Of a DNA stretch of 64,000 bases, positions 56,277-64,000 are shown piece after piece. Within the stretch, counting starts at the first letter, position 1. Every line of letters begins with the position of its first letter. The DNA is from Acinetobacter proteolyticus (GTDB taxonomy: Bacteria > Pseudomonadota > Gammaproteobacteria > Pseudomonadales > Moraxellaceae). The translations under genes were made by a program, and so were the position numbers. The notes beneath the pieces were generated by a model. It was not told the DNA's origin. It made no database searches and worked only from the letters and a program-made list of their open reading frames with translations. The stretch spans positions 1-64,000 of the forward strand of contig NZ_KB849179.1 of assembly GCF_000367945.1 (NCBI RefSeq), given 5' to 3'.

Positions 56277-56570
56277 AATAGGTTATCCTGATAGATCATT
56301 CAGGGGGAATGCTAAGAACAATGACTTAGATTCTATCATCCAGCTGCCCTGAAACTTAATCATTCCTATGACTATAGTTAATCTAAAAAAGTAAAATGCA
56401 ATCAGACAAAACAGAAATTGAGGATTGAACTTACTTTTTATAACGTGTGAAAAGTGGATTAATTATTGAAAAAGAATGACTTGTTTTAAATGTAAGTTTT
56501 AAGATTAATTTTAATGCTGAAAATTTATACCGTATGTATGAATTGTATATTGATTTTATATGTTCAAAAT
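56277..56570. other. Intergenic region upstream of tcyP
   Basis: About 300 AT-rich bp with no supported ORF. The tcyP promoter must lie near its right edge. Confidence 0.4.
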
Positions 56571-56600
56571 AAAAACAGCCCATCGATTAAAAATGGACTG
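56571..56600 (-). terminator. Terminator after trpG
   Basis: On the minus strand CAGTCCAT, loop, and ATGGGCTG pair with one G-U, followed by TTTTTATTTT. Confidence 0.75.
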
Positions 56601-56632
56601 TCAGGAAACTAAATTGAATTAAGTTCTAGGAT

Positions 56633-57217
56633 TTAAGCATAAATATCCAAGAAGTTTTTGAAAATTTGATGCCCGTGTTCACTCAAAATAGACTCAGGGT
56701 GAAATTGCACACCTTCCACAGGCAGTGTTTTATGTTTGACACCCATGATTTCTTCAATCGTGCCATCTGCTTGATTGGTCCAACACGTCACTTCTAAGCA
56801 CTCTGGCAACGTTTCTTGCTCAATCACCAACGAATGATAACGTGTTGCAGCAAAAGGTGAAGGCAAATTGCTAAAAATTCCTTTGTCACTATGGTGCATA
56901 TCAGATAGGCGACCATGCATGACTGTTTTAGCACGAATGATATTGCCACCAAACGCCTGTCCAATGGCTTGATGACCTAAACAGACACCCAGTAACGGAA
57001 TTTTGCCAGCAAAGTGATTGATGGCTGGAATAGAGATACCCGCTTCACTCGGTGAGCAAGGACCTGGGCCAATCACCAGATATTTCGGCTGCCATCGCTC
57101 AATATCCTCTAATGTCACTTGATCATTACGAACAACTTTTACTTCTTGATTCAACTCGCCAAAATATTGAACGATGTTGTAAGTAAATGAGTCATAATTG
57201 TCAATCATTAGAAGCAT
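56633..57217 (-). CDS. trpG: Anthranilate synthase component II (glutamine amidotransferase)
   Basis: The start is ATG at 57217, with AAAAGG at good spacing. The protein (~194 aa) begins [14 protein letters not shown], has [13 protein letters not shown] with the catalytic Cys, and [10 protein letters not shown] with His-Glu. It supplies ammonia to TrpE; it can also serve PabB. It stands alone, separated from trpDC by three inserted genes, with its own terminator. Confidence 0.95.
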   Translation of the reverse strand: MLLMIDNYDSFTYNIVQYFGELNQEVKVVRNDQVTLEDIERWQPKYLVIGPGPCSPSEAGISIPAINHFAGKIPLLGVCLGHQAIGQAFGGNIIRAKTVMHGRLSDMHHSDKGIFSNLPSPFAATRYHSLVIEQETLPECLEVTCWTNQADGTIEEIMGVKHKTLPVEGVQFHPESILSEHGHQIFKNFLDIYA

Positions 57218-57571
57218 GATTATAACCTTTTGAAATATAAGCACTTAAATGTGCTATTGAGTTCGACAAACCGATTCGTACGCTGTATTTTTTCCATCTA
57301 TCTTAAATAGAGAAAAGATTATTCTAGCGACAACGGGAAATCATCATAACAAAATGGATCATTCATGTGGAAAATTTTCAAAGGATTAACGGCAGAATAA
57401 AAGGGCAATTTTGTTTGTTGAAATGAGCTGATAATTGATCATAAATTTTTGTAATTGAAAGGCTTGAGGGGAAAAACTGAATGTGAATCGAAAGTCTAAA
57501 TGAATTGATTGGAATGATGTTGAAAAGAATGATATAAAAAGCCAATTTACGCGAATAATAAAAGCGTAATT

Positions 57572-57618
57572 GGCACTACATTGGTTCTTTGTTATATGTA
57601 TTGCACTATTTTGGTTCA
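57572..57618 (+). promoter_or_regulatory. Two NtrC-like enhancer sites
   Basis: GGCACTACATTGGTTCT (57572-57588) and TGCACTATTTTGGTTCA (57602-57618) fit the NtrC pattern TGCACYA-N3-TRGTGCA with few mismatches. They lie 30 bp apart, about three helical turns, as paired enhancers do, and upstream of a sigma54-type promoter. Confidence 0.6.
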
Positions 57619-57764
57619 TTATGTCTTTTTTGAGGACGCGCTAAAATAGGAATGTTTAAATATGGTGCATTTTTAAATGCAGACATTATGGTAGGCATAG
57701 GGCAGGGAACCTAAAGCATTTTTTCTGCAAAGAATTTCAATGTTTTAGGTATGCTTTTAAATTG

Positions 57765-57781
57765 TTGGTATGATAATTGCT
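57765..57781 (+). promoter_or_regulatory. Candidate sigma54 promoter of glnA
   Basis: TTGGTATGATAATTGCT has GG and GC with exactly 10 bp between them, the invariant -24/-12 spacing. Transcription would start near 57792, about 55 nt before glnA. Confidence 0.65.
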
Positions 57782-57846
57782 AATTATACATCAACAACTA
57801 ACACGCACTTAACAAGTGCATAAAAACTTCATTGGAGCAAATGAGC

Positions 57847-59256
57847 ATGGCGAACAAGGTCCTTCAACTCATCAAAGAAAGTGGCGCAAAATGGGTCGAT
57901 TTTCGCTTTACTGATACTAAGGGTAAAGAGCAACACGTAACTTACCCAGCTGATACCATTGATGAAGATACATTTGAAGACGGTAAAATGTTTGATGGTT
58001 CTTCAATTGCTGGTTGGAAAGGCATTGAAGCTTCTGACATGATCTTACGTCCAGATGCTGAAACAGGTTTTCTTGACCCGTTCTTTGCTGAGCCTACAGT
58101 TGTTGTGACTTGTGACGTAATCGAGCCTTCAACTGGTCAAGGTTACGAGCGTGACCCACGTTCGATTGCTCGTCGTGCTGAAGAATATTTAAAATCTACA
58201 GGTATCGGTGATACAGCATTCTTTGGTCCAGAACCTGAATTCTTCGTTTTTGACGAAGTGAAATGGGACATCGACATGTCTGGTGCGCGCCACACATTGA
58301 TCGCTGAAGAAGCTGCTTGGTCTACAGGTAAAGACTACGAAGCAGGTAACTCTGGTCACCGTCCACGCGTTAAAGGCGGTTACTTCCCAGTTCCTCCAGT
58401 TGACTCTCATCAAGACATGCGCGCTGAAATGTGTGCACGTATTGAAGACATCATGGGTCCTGGTCGTGTAGAAGTACATCACCACGAAGTTGCTTCTTGC
58501 CAATTAGAAATTGGTGTGAGCTTCAATACCTTAGTTCGTAAAGCGGACGAAGTTCAACAGTTCAAATATGCAGTTTGGAACGTTGCTCATCAATATGGCA
58601 AAACAGCGACATTCATGCCTAAGCCAATGGTTGGTGATAATGGTTCTGGTATGCACGTTCACATGTCAATTTCTAAAGATGGCAAGAACTTGTTTGCTGG
58701 TGATGAATATGCTGGTTTATCAGAAATGGCATTGTTCTTCATCGGTGGTGTAATCAAACATGCGCGTGCGTTGAATGCGATTACTAACCCAGGTACAAAC
58801 TCTTATAAGCGTTTGGTTCCACACTACGAAGCACCAATTATGCTTGCTTACTCAGCACGTAACCGTTCTGCTTCTATCCGTATTCCTTACGTTTCTAGCC
58901 CTAAAGGCAAGCGTATCGAAGCACGTTTCCCTGATCCATTAATGAACCCGTACTTAGGTTTTGCGGCATTGTTGATGGCTGGTCTTGACGGTATCCAAAA
59001 CAAGATCCACCCAGGTGAAGCTGCTGACAAGAACTTGTATGATCTTCCTCCTGAAGAAGAAGCAAAAATCCCTACAGTTGCGCACAACTTGGAAATGGCG
59101 ATTGCTGCACTTGAAGCGGATCATGAGTTCCTGTTGAAAGGTGGTGTATTCACTAAAGAAATGCTTGATGCATATATCGAACTTAAAACTGAAGATGTAC
59201 GTCGTCTTAACACGACGACTCACCCAGTTGAATTTGATATGTACTACAGCCTGTAA
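57847..59256 (+). CDS. glnA: Glutamine synthetase, type I
   Basis: The ATG at 57847 gives 469 residues, the E. coli length, with GGAG 9 nt upstream. Signatures are [44 protein letters not shown] and [11 protein letters not shown]. The adenylylation-site region [10 protein letters not shown] is conserved, so GlnE control is expected. It converts glutamate and ammonia to glutamine. Upstream NtrC and sigma54-like sites suggest nitrogen regulation. Confidence 0.98.
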   Translation: MANKVLQLIKESGAKWVDFRFTDTKGKEQHVTYPADTIDEDTFEDGKMFDGSSIAGWKGIEASDMILRPDAETGFLDPFFAEPTVVVTCDVIEPSTGQGYERDPRSIARRAEEYLKSTGIGDTAFFGPEPEFFVFDEVKWDIDMSGARHTLIAEEAAWSTGKDYEAGNSGHRPRVKGGYFPVPPVDSHQDMRAEMCARIEDIMGPGRVEVHHHEVASCQLEIGVSFNTLVRKADEVQQFKYAVWNVAHQYGKTATFMPKPMVGDNGSGMHVHMSISKDGKNLFAGDEYAGLSEMALFFIGGVIKHARALNAITNPGTNSYKRLVPHYEAPIMLAYSARNRSASIRIPYVSSPKGKRIEARFPDPLMNPYLGFAALLMAGLDGIQNKIHPGEAADKNLYDLPPEEEAKIPTVAHNLEMAIAALEADHEFLLKGGVFTKEMLDAYIELKTEDVRRLNTTTHPVEFDMYYSL

Positions 59257-59269
59257 TACATCTAGTCTA

Positions 59270-59298
59270 AAAAAGCTCGCTTCGGCGAGCTTTTTTTT
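59270..59298 (+). terminator. Terminator after glnA
   Basis: AAAAAGCTCGC, TTCG loop, GCGAGCTTTTTTTT: a strong stem with an eight-T tail. Confidence 0.92.
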
Positions 59299-59394
59299 GG
59301 CAATTTTAATACATCTAGTTGTATCTATCTTAAAGTTTTAGGACAGTTCATATTATATTTATTGGTTAGTTTATATTGAGGTAGAGAGGCTAGG

Positions 59395-59880
59395 GTGAGT
59401 TTAATCGAATTAAAAACGACAGAAGAATTTGTAGGAGCGATTTCAAAACAGGCAGTTTCTTTATCTAATAATCAGTTCTCTGAGGATTTTAAAAAGTTAT
59501 TTCTGTATTATTTGGAAACCTTTAAAGATCAGATAAATAGTATGGATTGGGATTTTATATCTATAGAGTTCTGGTTTGATTCTGGTCAGTTGATTCTTTA
59601 TCCTGAAAGCTTTGACTATGAAAGGCTTGATCCTTATATGTGCTTGGTTTATCAATACTATCAAATATATTTTGATCAATTGATTGCCCAAAATATAAGT
59701 GATGACGTCCTTGAAGAAGAAAGTACAGAGATAAAACAGAAAGTTACTGATCGTGTAAATAGGGTACTGAATGACTTATCAACTCATATTCTTGTAGAAC
59801 TAAATAGAAAAAAGATTTATTTAAAATACTTCGGTGTTACAAAGGAATTTGTCTTTAAGGAAGAAGTTTTGAAATTATAA
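59395..59880 (+). CDS. Hypothetical protein (161 aa)
   Basis: A GTG start at 59395 is preceded by GAGAGGCTAGG. The 161-residue product is acidic, soluble and not recognised. It is more AT-rich than glnA and ubiC around it. A rough alternation of beta and helical segments (DFISIEFWFDSGQLILYPE) recalls small immunity-type proteins, without a specific match. Confidence 0.55.
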   Translation: MSLIELKTTEEFVGAISKQAVSLSNNQFSEDFKKLFLYYLETFKDQINSMDWDFISIEFWFDSGQLILYPESFDYERLDPYMCLVYQYYQIYFDQLIAQNISDDVLEEESTEIKQKVTDRVNRVLNDLSTHILVELNRKKIYLKYFGVTKEFVFKEEVLKL

Positions 59881-60042
59881 ATTTTTTTCAATTAATTTTT
59901 TAAATTTCACTGTTCTATATAATTTTTAGATTCTTTGTATGATATGTGTGGAGAGATGTACTTGCTGTGATTGATCAATAAATCCTACATTTTTATAAAA
60001 AAATTCATGTACACTAATCGCGATGTTTTTAGTGAGCCAAGC

Positions 60043-60534
60043 ATGCGAAATTTACGACCAAACAGAATTAAGGGACGAGAGATCCCAGCTGAATTAAAAA
60101 AATGGTTGTATGCATCAGGTTCTCTCACTCAACAGTTGACTGATTTGGGTGAAGGGGAATTTCATGTCGAACGTCTTAAAGAGCATTTTCACCGACTCAC
60201 TTTTAATGATAGCCAATGGATGCGGATGCCAGCACATCATATTGCCTGGGTACGTGAAACCAATTTATACGGCAGTGAAACAGAAGCTTGGGTGAAAGCA
60301 AAAAGTATCTTTCCAATTTTAAGCTTACATAAGAAAGCACGTTTATTTCGGCATATTCGTAATAAGCCTATTGGTTGGTTTTTATTTCAACGAACCAATC
60401 CTGCCTGCGAAAGACGCGTCATTTATCTTGAGGAAGGTTGGACCAGACAAAGTTGCTATACTTGGCATGGCTGCAAATTTATCGTGCAAGAAACATTTCT
60501 TCCTGCATTTGAACAGTTTATTCGACAGCATTGA
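60043..60534 (+). CDS. ubiC: Chorismate lyase UbiC
   Basis: From ATG 60043 (MRNLRPNRIKGREIP) the product is 163 aa, as in E. coli UbiC (165); 60010 and 59971 are longer options. Conserved points are GSLTQQLTDLG, VRETNLYGSETEAWVKAKSI and RRVIYLEEG, and FLPAF near the end. It releases pyruvate from chorismate to give 4-hydroxybenzoate, the first step to ubiquinone. ubiA follows by 15 nt. Confidence 0.9.
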   Translation: MRNLRPNRIKGREIPAELKKWLYASGSLTQQLTDLGEGEFHVERLKEHFHRLTFNDSQWMRMPAHHIAWVRETNLYGSETEAWVKAKSIFPILSLHKKARLFRHIRNKPIGWFLFQRTNPACERRVIYLEEGWTRQSCYTWHGCKFIVQETFLPAFEQFIRQH

Positions 60535-60549
60535 CTCTAAGGATTCATC

Positions 60550-61431
60550 ATGGAAACAGTGCAACACACAACATGGCGGCAACGTTTAGAAGCCTATTAC
60601 TATCTATGCCGCTTTGACAAACCTATTGGTACGGAATTGGTTTTTTGGCCAACCATGTGGGCTTTATGGGTTGCTTCAAAAGGGATACCTGATTTTAAGA
60701 TCCTATTTATTATGATCTTAGGCGTGATTTTTATGCGTGCGGCAGGTTGTGCAATTAATGACTTTGCTGATCGAAAAGTGGATGCTCATGTCGAGCGAAC
60801 TAAAACACGTCCATTAGCAACAGGTATCATTCGCCCTCGCGAAGCTGTTTTTGTTTTTTTGGTTTTAGTCGGTGCCAGTGCGACGTTATTATTTTTTCTT
60901 CCGATTGAAACCTTTTATTGGTCATTTGGTGCATTATTCCTCGCGTTTATTTATCCTTTTATGAAGCGCTATACCAATTTACCTCAGGTTTTCTTAGGTG
61001 CTGCATTCTCTTGGTCGATTCCTATGGCTTATACAGCGGTAGGGCAAACACCTGATTTAACCTGTTGGTTGCTTTATTTTGGTAATTTAGCTTGGACGGT
61101 GGCTTATGATACTCAGTATGCGATTACTGACCGTGAATATGATTTAAAGATCGGCGTCAAATCGACCGCGATTTTATTTGGTCGTTACGATATTCAGATT
61201 ATTGGCTTACTTCAAATTTTAAGCTTGCTCCTCATTGGTGGAGCTTTATATCTGGAAAATCTGTTATTGCCATTTGGGTTGGCGGCATTGTTGATCGTCG
61301 CTGCTGATTTTGTTTATCAAGCGTTTAAAACCAAAGATCGTGATCCACAAATCTGTTTTTGGGCATTTCGTCACAATCGTTGGGTGGGGCTGATCATTTT
61401 CATTGGAATTTTTTTAGAATTCATATTTTAA
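60550..61431 (+). CDS. ubiA: 4-hydroxybenzoate octaprenyltransferase UbiA
   Basis: The 293-residue membrane protein has two Asp-rich prenyl-binding motifs: NDFADRKVDAHVERT and DTQYAITDREYD. FDKPIGTELVFWPTMWAL is the N-terminal signature, and about eight membrane segments are predicted. It attaches the polyprenyl chain to 4-hydroxybenzoate. Operon with ubiC. Confidence 0.96.
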   Translation: METVQHTTWRQRLEAYYYLCRFDKPIGTELVFWPTMWALWVASKGIPDFKILFIMILGVIFMRAAGCAINDFADRKVDAHVERTKTRPLATGIIRPREAVFVFLVLVGASATLLFFLPIETFYWSFGALFLAFIYPFMKRYTNLPQVFLGAAFSWSIPMAYTAVGQTPDLTCWLLYFGNLAWTVAYDTQYAITDREYDLKIGVKSTAILFGRYDIQIIGLLQILSLLLIGGALYLENLLLPFGLAALLIVAADFVYQAFKTKDRDPQICFWAFRHNRWVGLIIFIGIFLEFIF

Positions 61432-61540
61432 ATTGACTGAATAGTTGAAAAGTGTTCTATGCAGAGCACTTTTTTTATGCCTTAATAATGTGGCATGTAG
61501 TTTCATGCCTAAAATAAAACAAGGACTAAAAGGATATTTT

Positions 61541-62881
61541 ATGAAACGGTCTAAAATTGCGTTGGCAATGACATTCTCTATTTCTGCATTATTTTTAACC
61601 GCATGTAATGACAATGATGATAATTACACTGGGGTGGATTCGGGAAAAACCTATCTGTCTGAAACAACTTATTCGAAAGATAAGGTAGAAAATGCATCGT
61701 CAATTAAAGTAATGACTTATAACATGGTCAATGTCCAAGGGCGTACGGCAAAAGCGACAGCATTAGTGATGTTTCCAAAAGCGGCTCAACCTGCCGATGG
61801 TTACCGAGTTGTAGTTTGGGAGCATGGTACGGTTGGTGTCGCGGATAGTTGTGCACCAAGTAATAACGCAATCGGTGCTCGCTTTAGAATTTTAGCTGAA
61901 AGCTTATTAGCAGCAGGCTATGTTGTTGTTGCGCCAGATTATGAAGGCTTGGGCACACCAGGCATTCATCCATATCTGAACTTGGGTAGTGAGGCGAAAT
62001 CTGCGATTGCAGCTGTAAAAGCAGCTAAAGATCATTATGGTGCTAAGCTAAATGGGGAGTGGATGTCTGCTGGTCAATCTCAAGGTGGTCAGGCATCTTT
62101 GGGGACTGCGGAGTATGCAAATGCGGATGCAACCTATAAGGGAGCCGTGGCTGGCGCACCTGCATCAAGTTTAGGAAAAATTATCTTAGAGGTTGCACCT
62201 ACTGCTTTGGCAGGTATTGAGTTGAAAGAAATCGCAGCGGGTGTACCGTTAGCAAATCGAGTATCTGTTGATTCCTACGCGACTTTACTTGCTTATGCCG
62301 CACTGACAGGTGTTGGGATTAAAGCATATGAGCCAAGATTCAATTATCGAGACATTTTCCAAGAACGTGCTAAATCTCTTGCAGAATTCGCTGAAGGTAC
62401 TACAGGCGAAAATGGTCTTTGTCTAGATAATGAAACTGATCCAAGCTTAAGTCTGATTGAGAAGTTTAAAGCTGATATCATTCAATTTATGACGGTTAAT
62501 CCTGATAAAAAAGTTATGGACTATCCAGGATTGGATACAAATAACTTTAAAAATAATGAGACCGTACAGAAGTTTTTAGTTGCAAACCAACCAGGAACGA
62601 AACGTATTGATAAACCAGTTTATATTGTACAGGGAACTGCGGATACAAATGTTCCATTCCCTGTTACACAGGCATTGGTTGCTAATTTGCAAGCATTAGG
62701 ATCACCAAGTATTAAACTGGATCCTGTTGTGAATGCAACGCATACTCAAGCGATTGTGTGTAGAAACCTTGATGTGTATAACTTTATTCAATCTAAGATG
62801 CCTGCTAAAACAAATATAGTGGTTGATCCAGCCAAGATTGATGCAAGTAAAAATGAGCAATGCACGGGTGTAAAGTCATAA
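61541..62881 (+). CDS. Lipoprotein alpha/beta hydrolase (secretory-lipase-like)
   Basis: The ATG at 61541 (MKRSKIALAMTFSISALFLT) has a lipobox LTAC at residues ~18-21. The mature ~425 residues carry VVWEHGTVGVAD near residue 85, VVVAPDYEGLGTPG near residue 115, and the nucleophile elbow GQSQGGQA near residue 183. GTADTNVPFP and a late THTQAIV histidine complete the triad. This matches the secretory lipase group. Substrate unknown. Confidence 0.86.
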   Translation: MKRSKIALAMTFSISALFLTACNDNDDNYTGVDSGKTYLSETTYSKDKVENASSIKVMTYNMVNVQGRTAKATALVMFPKAAQPADGYRVVVWEHGTVGVADSCAPSNNAIGARFRILAESLLAAGYVVVAPDYEGLGTPGIHPYLNLGSEAKSAIAAVKAAKDHYGAKLNGEWMSAGQSQGGQASLGTAEYANADATYKGAVAGAPASSLGKIILEVAPTALAGIELKEIAAGVPLANRVSVDSYATLLAYAALTGVGIKAYEPRFNYRDIFQERAKSLAEFAEGTTGENGLCLDNETDPSLSLIEKFKADIIQFMTVNPDKKVMDYPGLDTNNFKNNETVQKFLVANQPGTKRIDKPVYIVQGTADTNVPFPVTQALVANLQALGSPSIKLDPVVNATHTQAIVCRNLDVYNFIQSKMPAKTNIVVDPAKIDASKNEQCTGVKS

Positions 62882-62904
62882 TTTTTTAAGGTTTTAAGCT
62901 AACA

Positions 62905-62938
62905 AAAAAGAGCCTCTTTATAGAGGCTCTTTTTTGTT
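62905..62938 (+). terminator. Terminator after the lipoprotein hydrolase
   Basis: AAAAAAGAGCCTCT, loop, and AGAGGCTCTTTTTTG. Confidence 0.9.
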
Positions 62939-62986
62939 ATATTGTTACGCATCTTGAAATTGATGCCGTTTGAGTTTGAAGTCGTT

Positions 62987-63193
62987 ATGAGCCAGCAACC
63001 TGTTGAAAAAAGATCTGTCCCTTGGTTATTGATGGGGCTTGGATTATTAATTCCAATTTTTATTGTGGGGATGGCTTTTCTTGCGGCAAGAAGTGATGCG
63101 CAAACCAAGAAAAAATATGATCAGCAACATGCTGAAATTGCAAAAAAGTTTGAACAACAAAAACAAGCTGAACCAACCACGCCGGCTGAGTAA
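62987..63193 (+). CDS. Small single-pass membrane protein
   Basis: From ATG 62987 (MSQQPVEKRSVPW) the protein is 68 aa. Residues ~12-32 form one transmembrane helix (WLLMGLGLLIPIFIVGMAFL). A charged, probably coiled tail follows (KKKYDQQHAEIAKKFEQQK). Function unknown. An earlier frame from 62942 adds residues but overlaps the terminator region. Confidence 0.65.
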   Translation: MSQQPVEKRSVPWLLMGLGLLIPIFIVGMAFLAARSDAQTKKKYDQQHAEIAKKFEQQKQAEPTTPAE

Positions 63194-63212
63194 TTTATCT
63201 GAGAGCGATTTA

Positions 63213-63653
63213 TTATTGAATATCCATCTGTAATTGTTTTACAGATGGAATTTGCGTATAGCGCAGTACCAAATAGCCTGCCTCTTGTAGCATCTGGTCG
63301 CGTTTTTTATCTTCTAATTCCTTACCAACATGGCTTGGGTCATCTAACTCAATAATCGCCAGCACATTCATCTCCTGATCTAAAACCACAAAGTCAGTCA
63401 CTTTACGATTAAATTTACTGCGGATCTTATAATGATCACTGGTAATCAACGCACTAAAGGCAACTTGTGCAAGCACGTGGTGCTGCGGAAAGGCTTGTTG
63501 TAGTCGACTAAACATTCGCGACTCAAAAGTTGTAATGACAGGACGCGCGAAGAATTTTTGTTTTGGAAAGAAAGGACGTAGGCAGCTAAACAGCAGTAAA
63601 GCTGTACTTATGAAGCCAATGCTAAGAAAGAGGAGATGATTTGACTGAAACAT
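63213..63653 (-). CDS. DUF2726 domain protein
   Basis: From ATG 63653 (alternative 63671) the protein is 146 aa with one N-terminal membrane helix (HLLFLSIGFISTALLLFSC). The C-terminal DUF2726 has a nuclease-like core: KVTDFVVLDQEMNVLAIIELDDPSH (D...E-x-D pattern). Related proteins are thought to be restriction-endonuclease-like; activity unknown. Confidence 0.83.
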   Translation of the reverse strand: MFQSNHLLFLSIGFISTALLLFSCLRPFFPKQKFFARPVITTFESRMFSRLQQAFPQHHVLAQVAFSALITSDHYKIRSKFNRKVTDFVVLDQEMNVLAIIELDDPSHVGKELEDKKRDQMLQEAGYLVLRYTQIPSVKQLQMDIQ

Positions 63654-63676
63654 ATGCTTATCAAAGGGCAAATAAA

Positions 63677-63703
63677 AAACCCACTCAATAAGAGTGGGTT
63701 TTT
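63677..63703 (-). terminator. Terminator downstream of tRNA-Asn
   Basis: AAAAACCCACTC, loop AATA, and GAGTGGGTTTTT lies between the tRNA and the DUF2726 gene, in the tRNA direction. Confidence 0.8.
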
Positions 63704-63710
63704 AGAATCT

Positions 63711-63786
63711 TGGCTCTCCCACCTGGGCTCGAACCAGGGACCTGCGGATTAACAGTCCGTCGCTCTACCGACTGAGCTATGGGAGA
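63711..63786 (-). tRNA. tRNA-Asn (anticodon GUU)
   Basis: The minus strand begins TCTCCCATAGCTCAGTCGG, has the anticodon loop CTGTTAATC (GUU), a GGTTCGAGCCC T-arm, the acceptor pair TCTCCCA/TGGGAGA and an encoded GCCA end. 76 nt. Confidence 0.97.
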
Positions 63787-63871
63787 ATCTGGAGCGAATT
63801 TTAGGGCTTAAATGGAAGTCCGTCAAGTAAAATGAGTATGAATAATAAACGCTTAACCAAAAAAATGCATA

Positions 63872-64000
63872 TTAACGTGCAACTTGATTACATTGTGCTA
63901 ATTCAGTAGAGCGAGCATTCCAGATTGCACCCGCTGAGTTTTTATAATAACTAATCTTACCAATACGTAAGACCAGACTTTGGCAGGAATCTAAAGAAAG
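63872..64000 (-). CDS. Partial hypothetical protein, C-terminus at the window edge
   Basis: The minus-strand frame from 64000 to the TAA at 63872-63874 is open for 42 codons and its start lies beyond the window. The visible C-terminus contains SLDSCQSLVLRIGKISYY and ends TELAQCNQVAR, with two cysteines ~30 residues apart. It could be a small secreted or lipoprotein with a disulfide. Family unknown. Confidence 0.6.
   Translation of the reverse strand, partial: LSLDSCQSLVLRIGKISYYKNSAGAIWNARSTELAQCNQVAR

Larger units (their letters stand above)
57218..57846 (+). promoter_or_regulatory. Long glnA upstream region
   Basis: Nearly 630 bp without a gene separates trpG from glnA. It contains the candidate NtrC and sigma54 sites listed separately. 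No other ORF or hairpin is convincing. Confidence 0.5.

Noticed and set aside
62942..62986. Longer N-terminus for the small membrane protein
   Set aside because: The extra residues lie next to the upstream terminator and lack a ribosome-binding site, while ATG 62987 gives a typical N-terminus for a single-pass protein.

Overview
The window is a chromosomal segment of an Acinetobacter-type gammaproteobacterium (Moraxellaceae). The reasons are an AT-rich base composition, an Ata/AtaA-type trimeric autotransporter followed by tpgA, a fused RNase HI-DnaQ gene, fimL, a sutA-like gene, and zapA-6S RNA lying opposite ygfB-pepP-ubiH-ubiI. Most of it is core genome. No integrase, transposase, CRISPR array or prophage is visible.

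Layout. 1-4 kb: the C-terminal end of a trimeric autotransporter adhesin and its periplasmic partner TpgA, then a small orphan gene. 4.1-6 kb: a periplasmic solute-binding-like protein and a SUKH (SMI1/KNR4) gene that looks frameshifted. 6.1-7 kb: three tandem 6S RNA genes on the minus strand, each with its own promoter, downstream of zapA. 7.2-13.4 kb: zapA and a coiled-coil gene diverging from ygfB-pepP-(orphan)-ubiH-ubiI. 13.6-15 kb: sutA-like gene and a CadR-type MerR regulator with a divergent small cation transporter. 15.1-19 kb: rsmI diverging from lpoA-yraN-dolP-hydrolase. 19-23 kb: nudC, fimL and rnhA-dnaQ on the minus strand. 23.2-32.2 kb: mltD with eight LysM repeats, then yejABEF. 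32.3-40.9 kb: Old Yellow Enzyme, tRNA-Glu, rnt-pyrC, a diguanylate cyclase, an L,D-transpeptidase, hemE, DUF817 and DUF3015 genes. 41-47 kb: a DUF4105 protein, a PoNi-like orphan immunity gene, a cupin, folE, an Smr protein, and a TetR gene separated from a divergent orphan by a 52-bp perfect palindrome. 47.1-57.2 kb: trpDC and trpG, split by a TonB receptor-M1 aminopeptidase pair and a TcyP-type symporter. 57.8-64 kb: glnA with sigma54/NtrC-like sites, ubiC-ubiA, a lipoprotein hydrolase, a DUF2726 gene, tRNA-Asn and a partial gene at the edge.

The most notable feature is the 6S RNA array. Read on the minus strand, the repeats at 6.1, 6.4 and 6.75 kb match the 6S RNA fold and sequence landmarks. 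They have matched promoters (TTGnnn, 16 bp, TATAAT) and compensatory changes in the closing stem. Copies 2 and 3 are close; copy 1 is divergent, also in the pRNA template region. Other points of interest are the 52-bp palindrome, a terminator hairpin inside the yejA signal-peptide codons, the SUKH frameshift and the split trp cluster. Functions come from sequence motifs and family knowledge; no database search was run.
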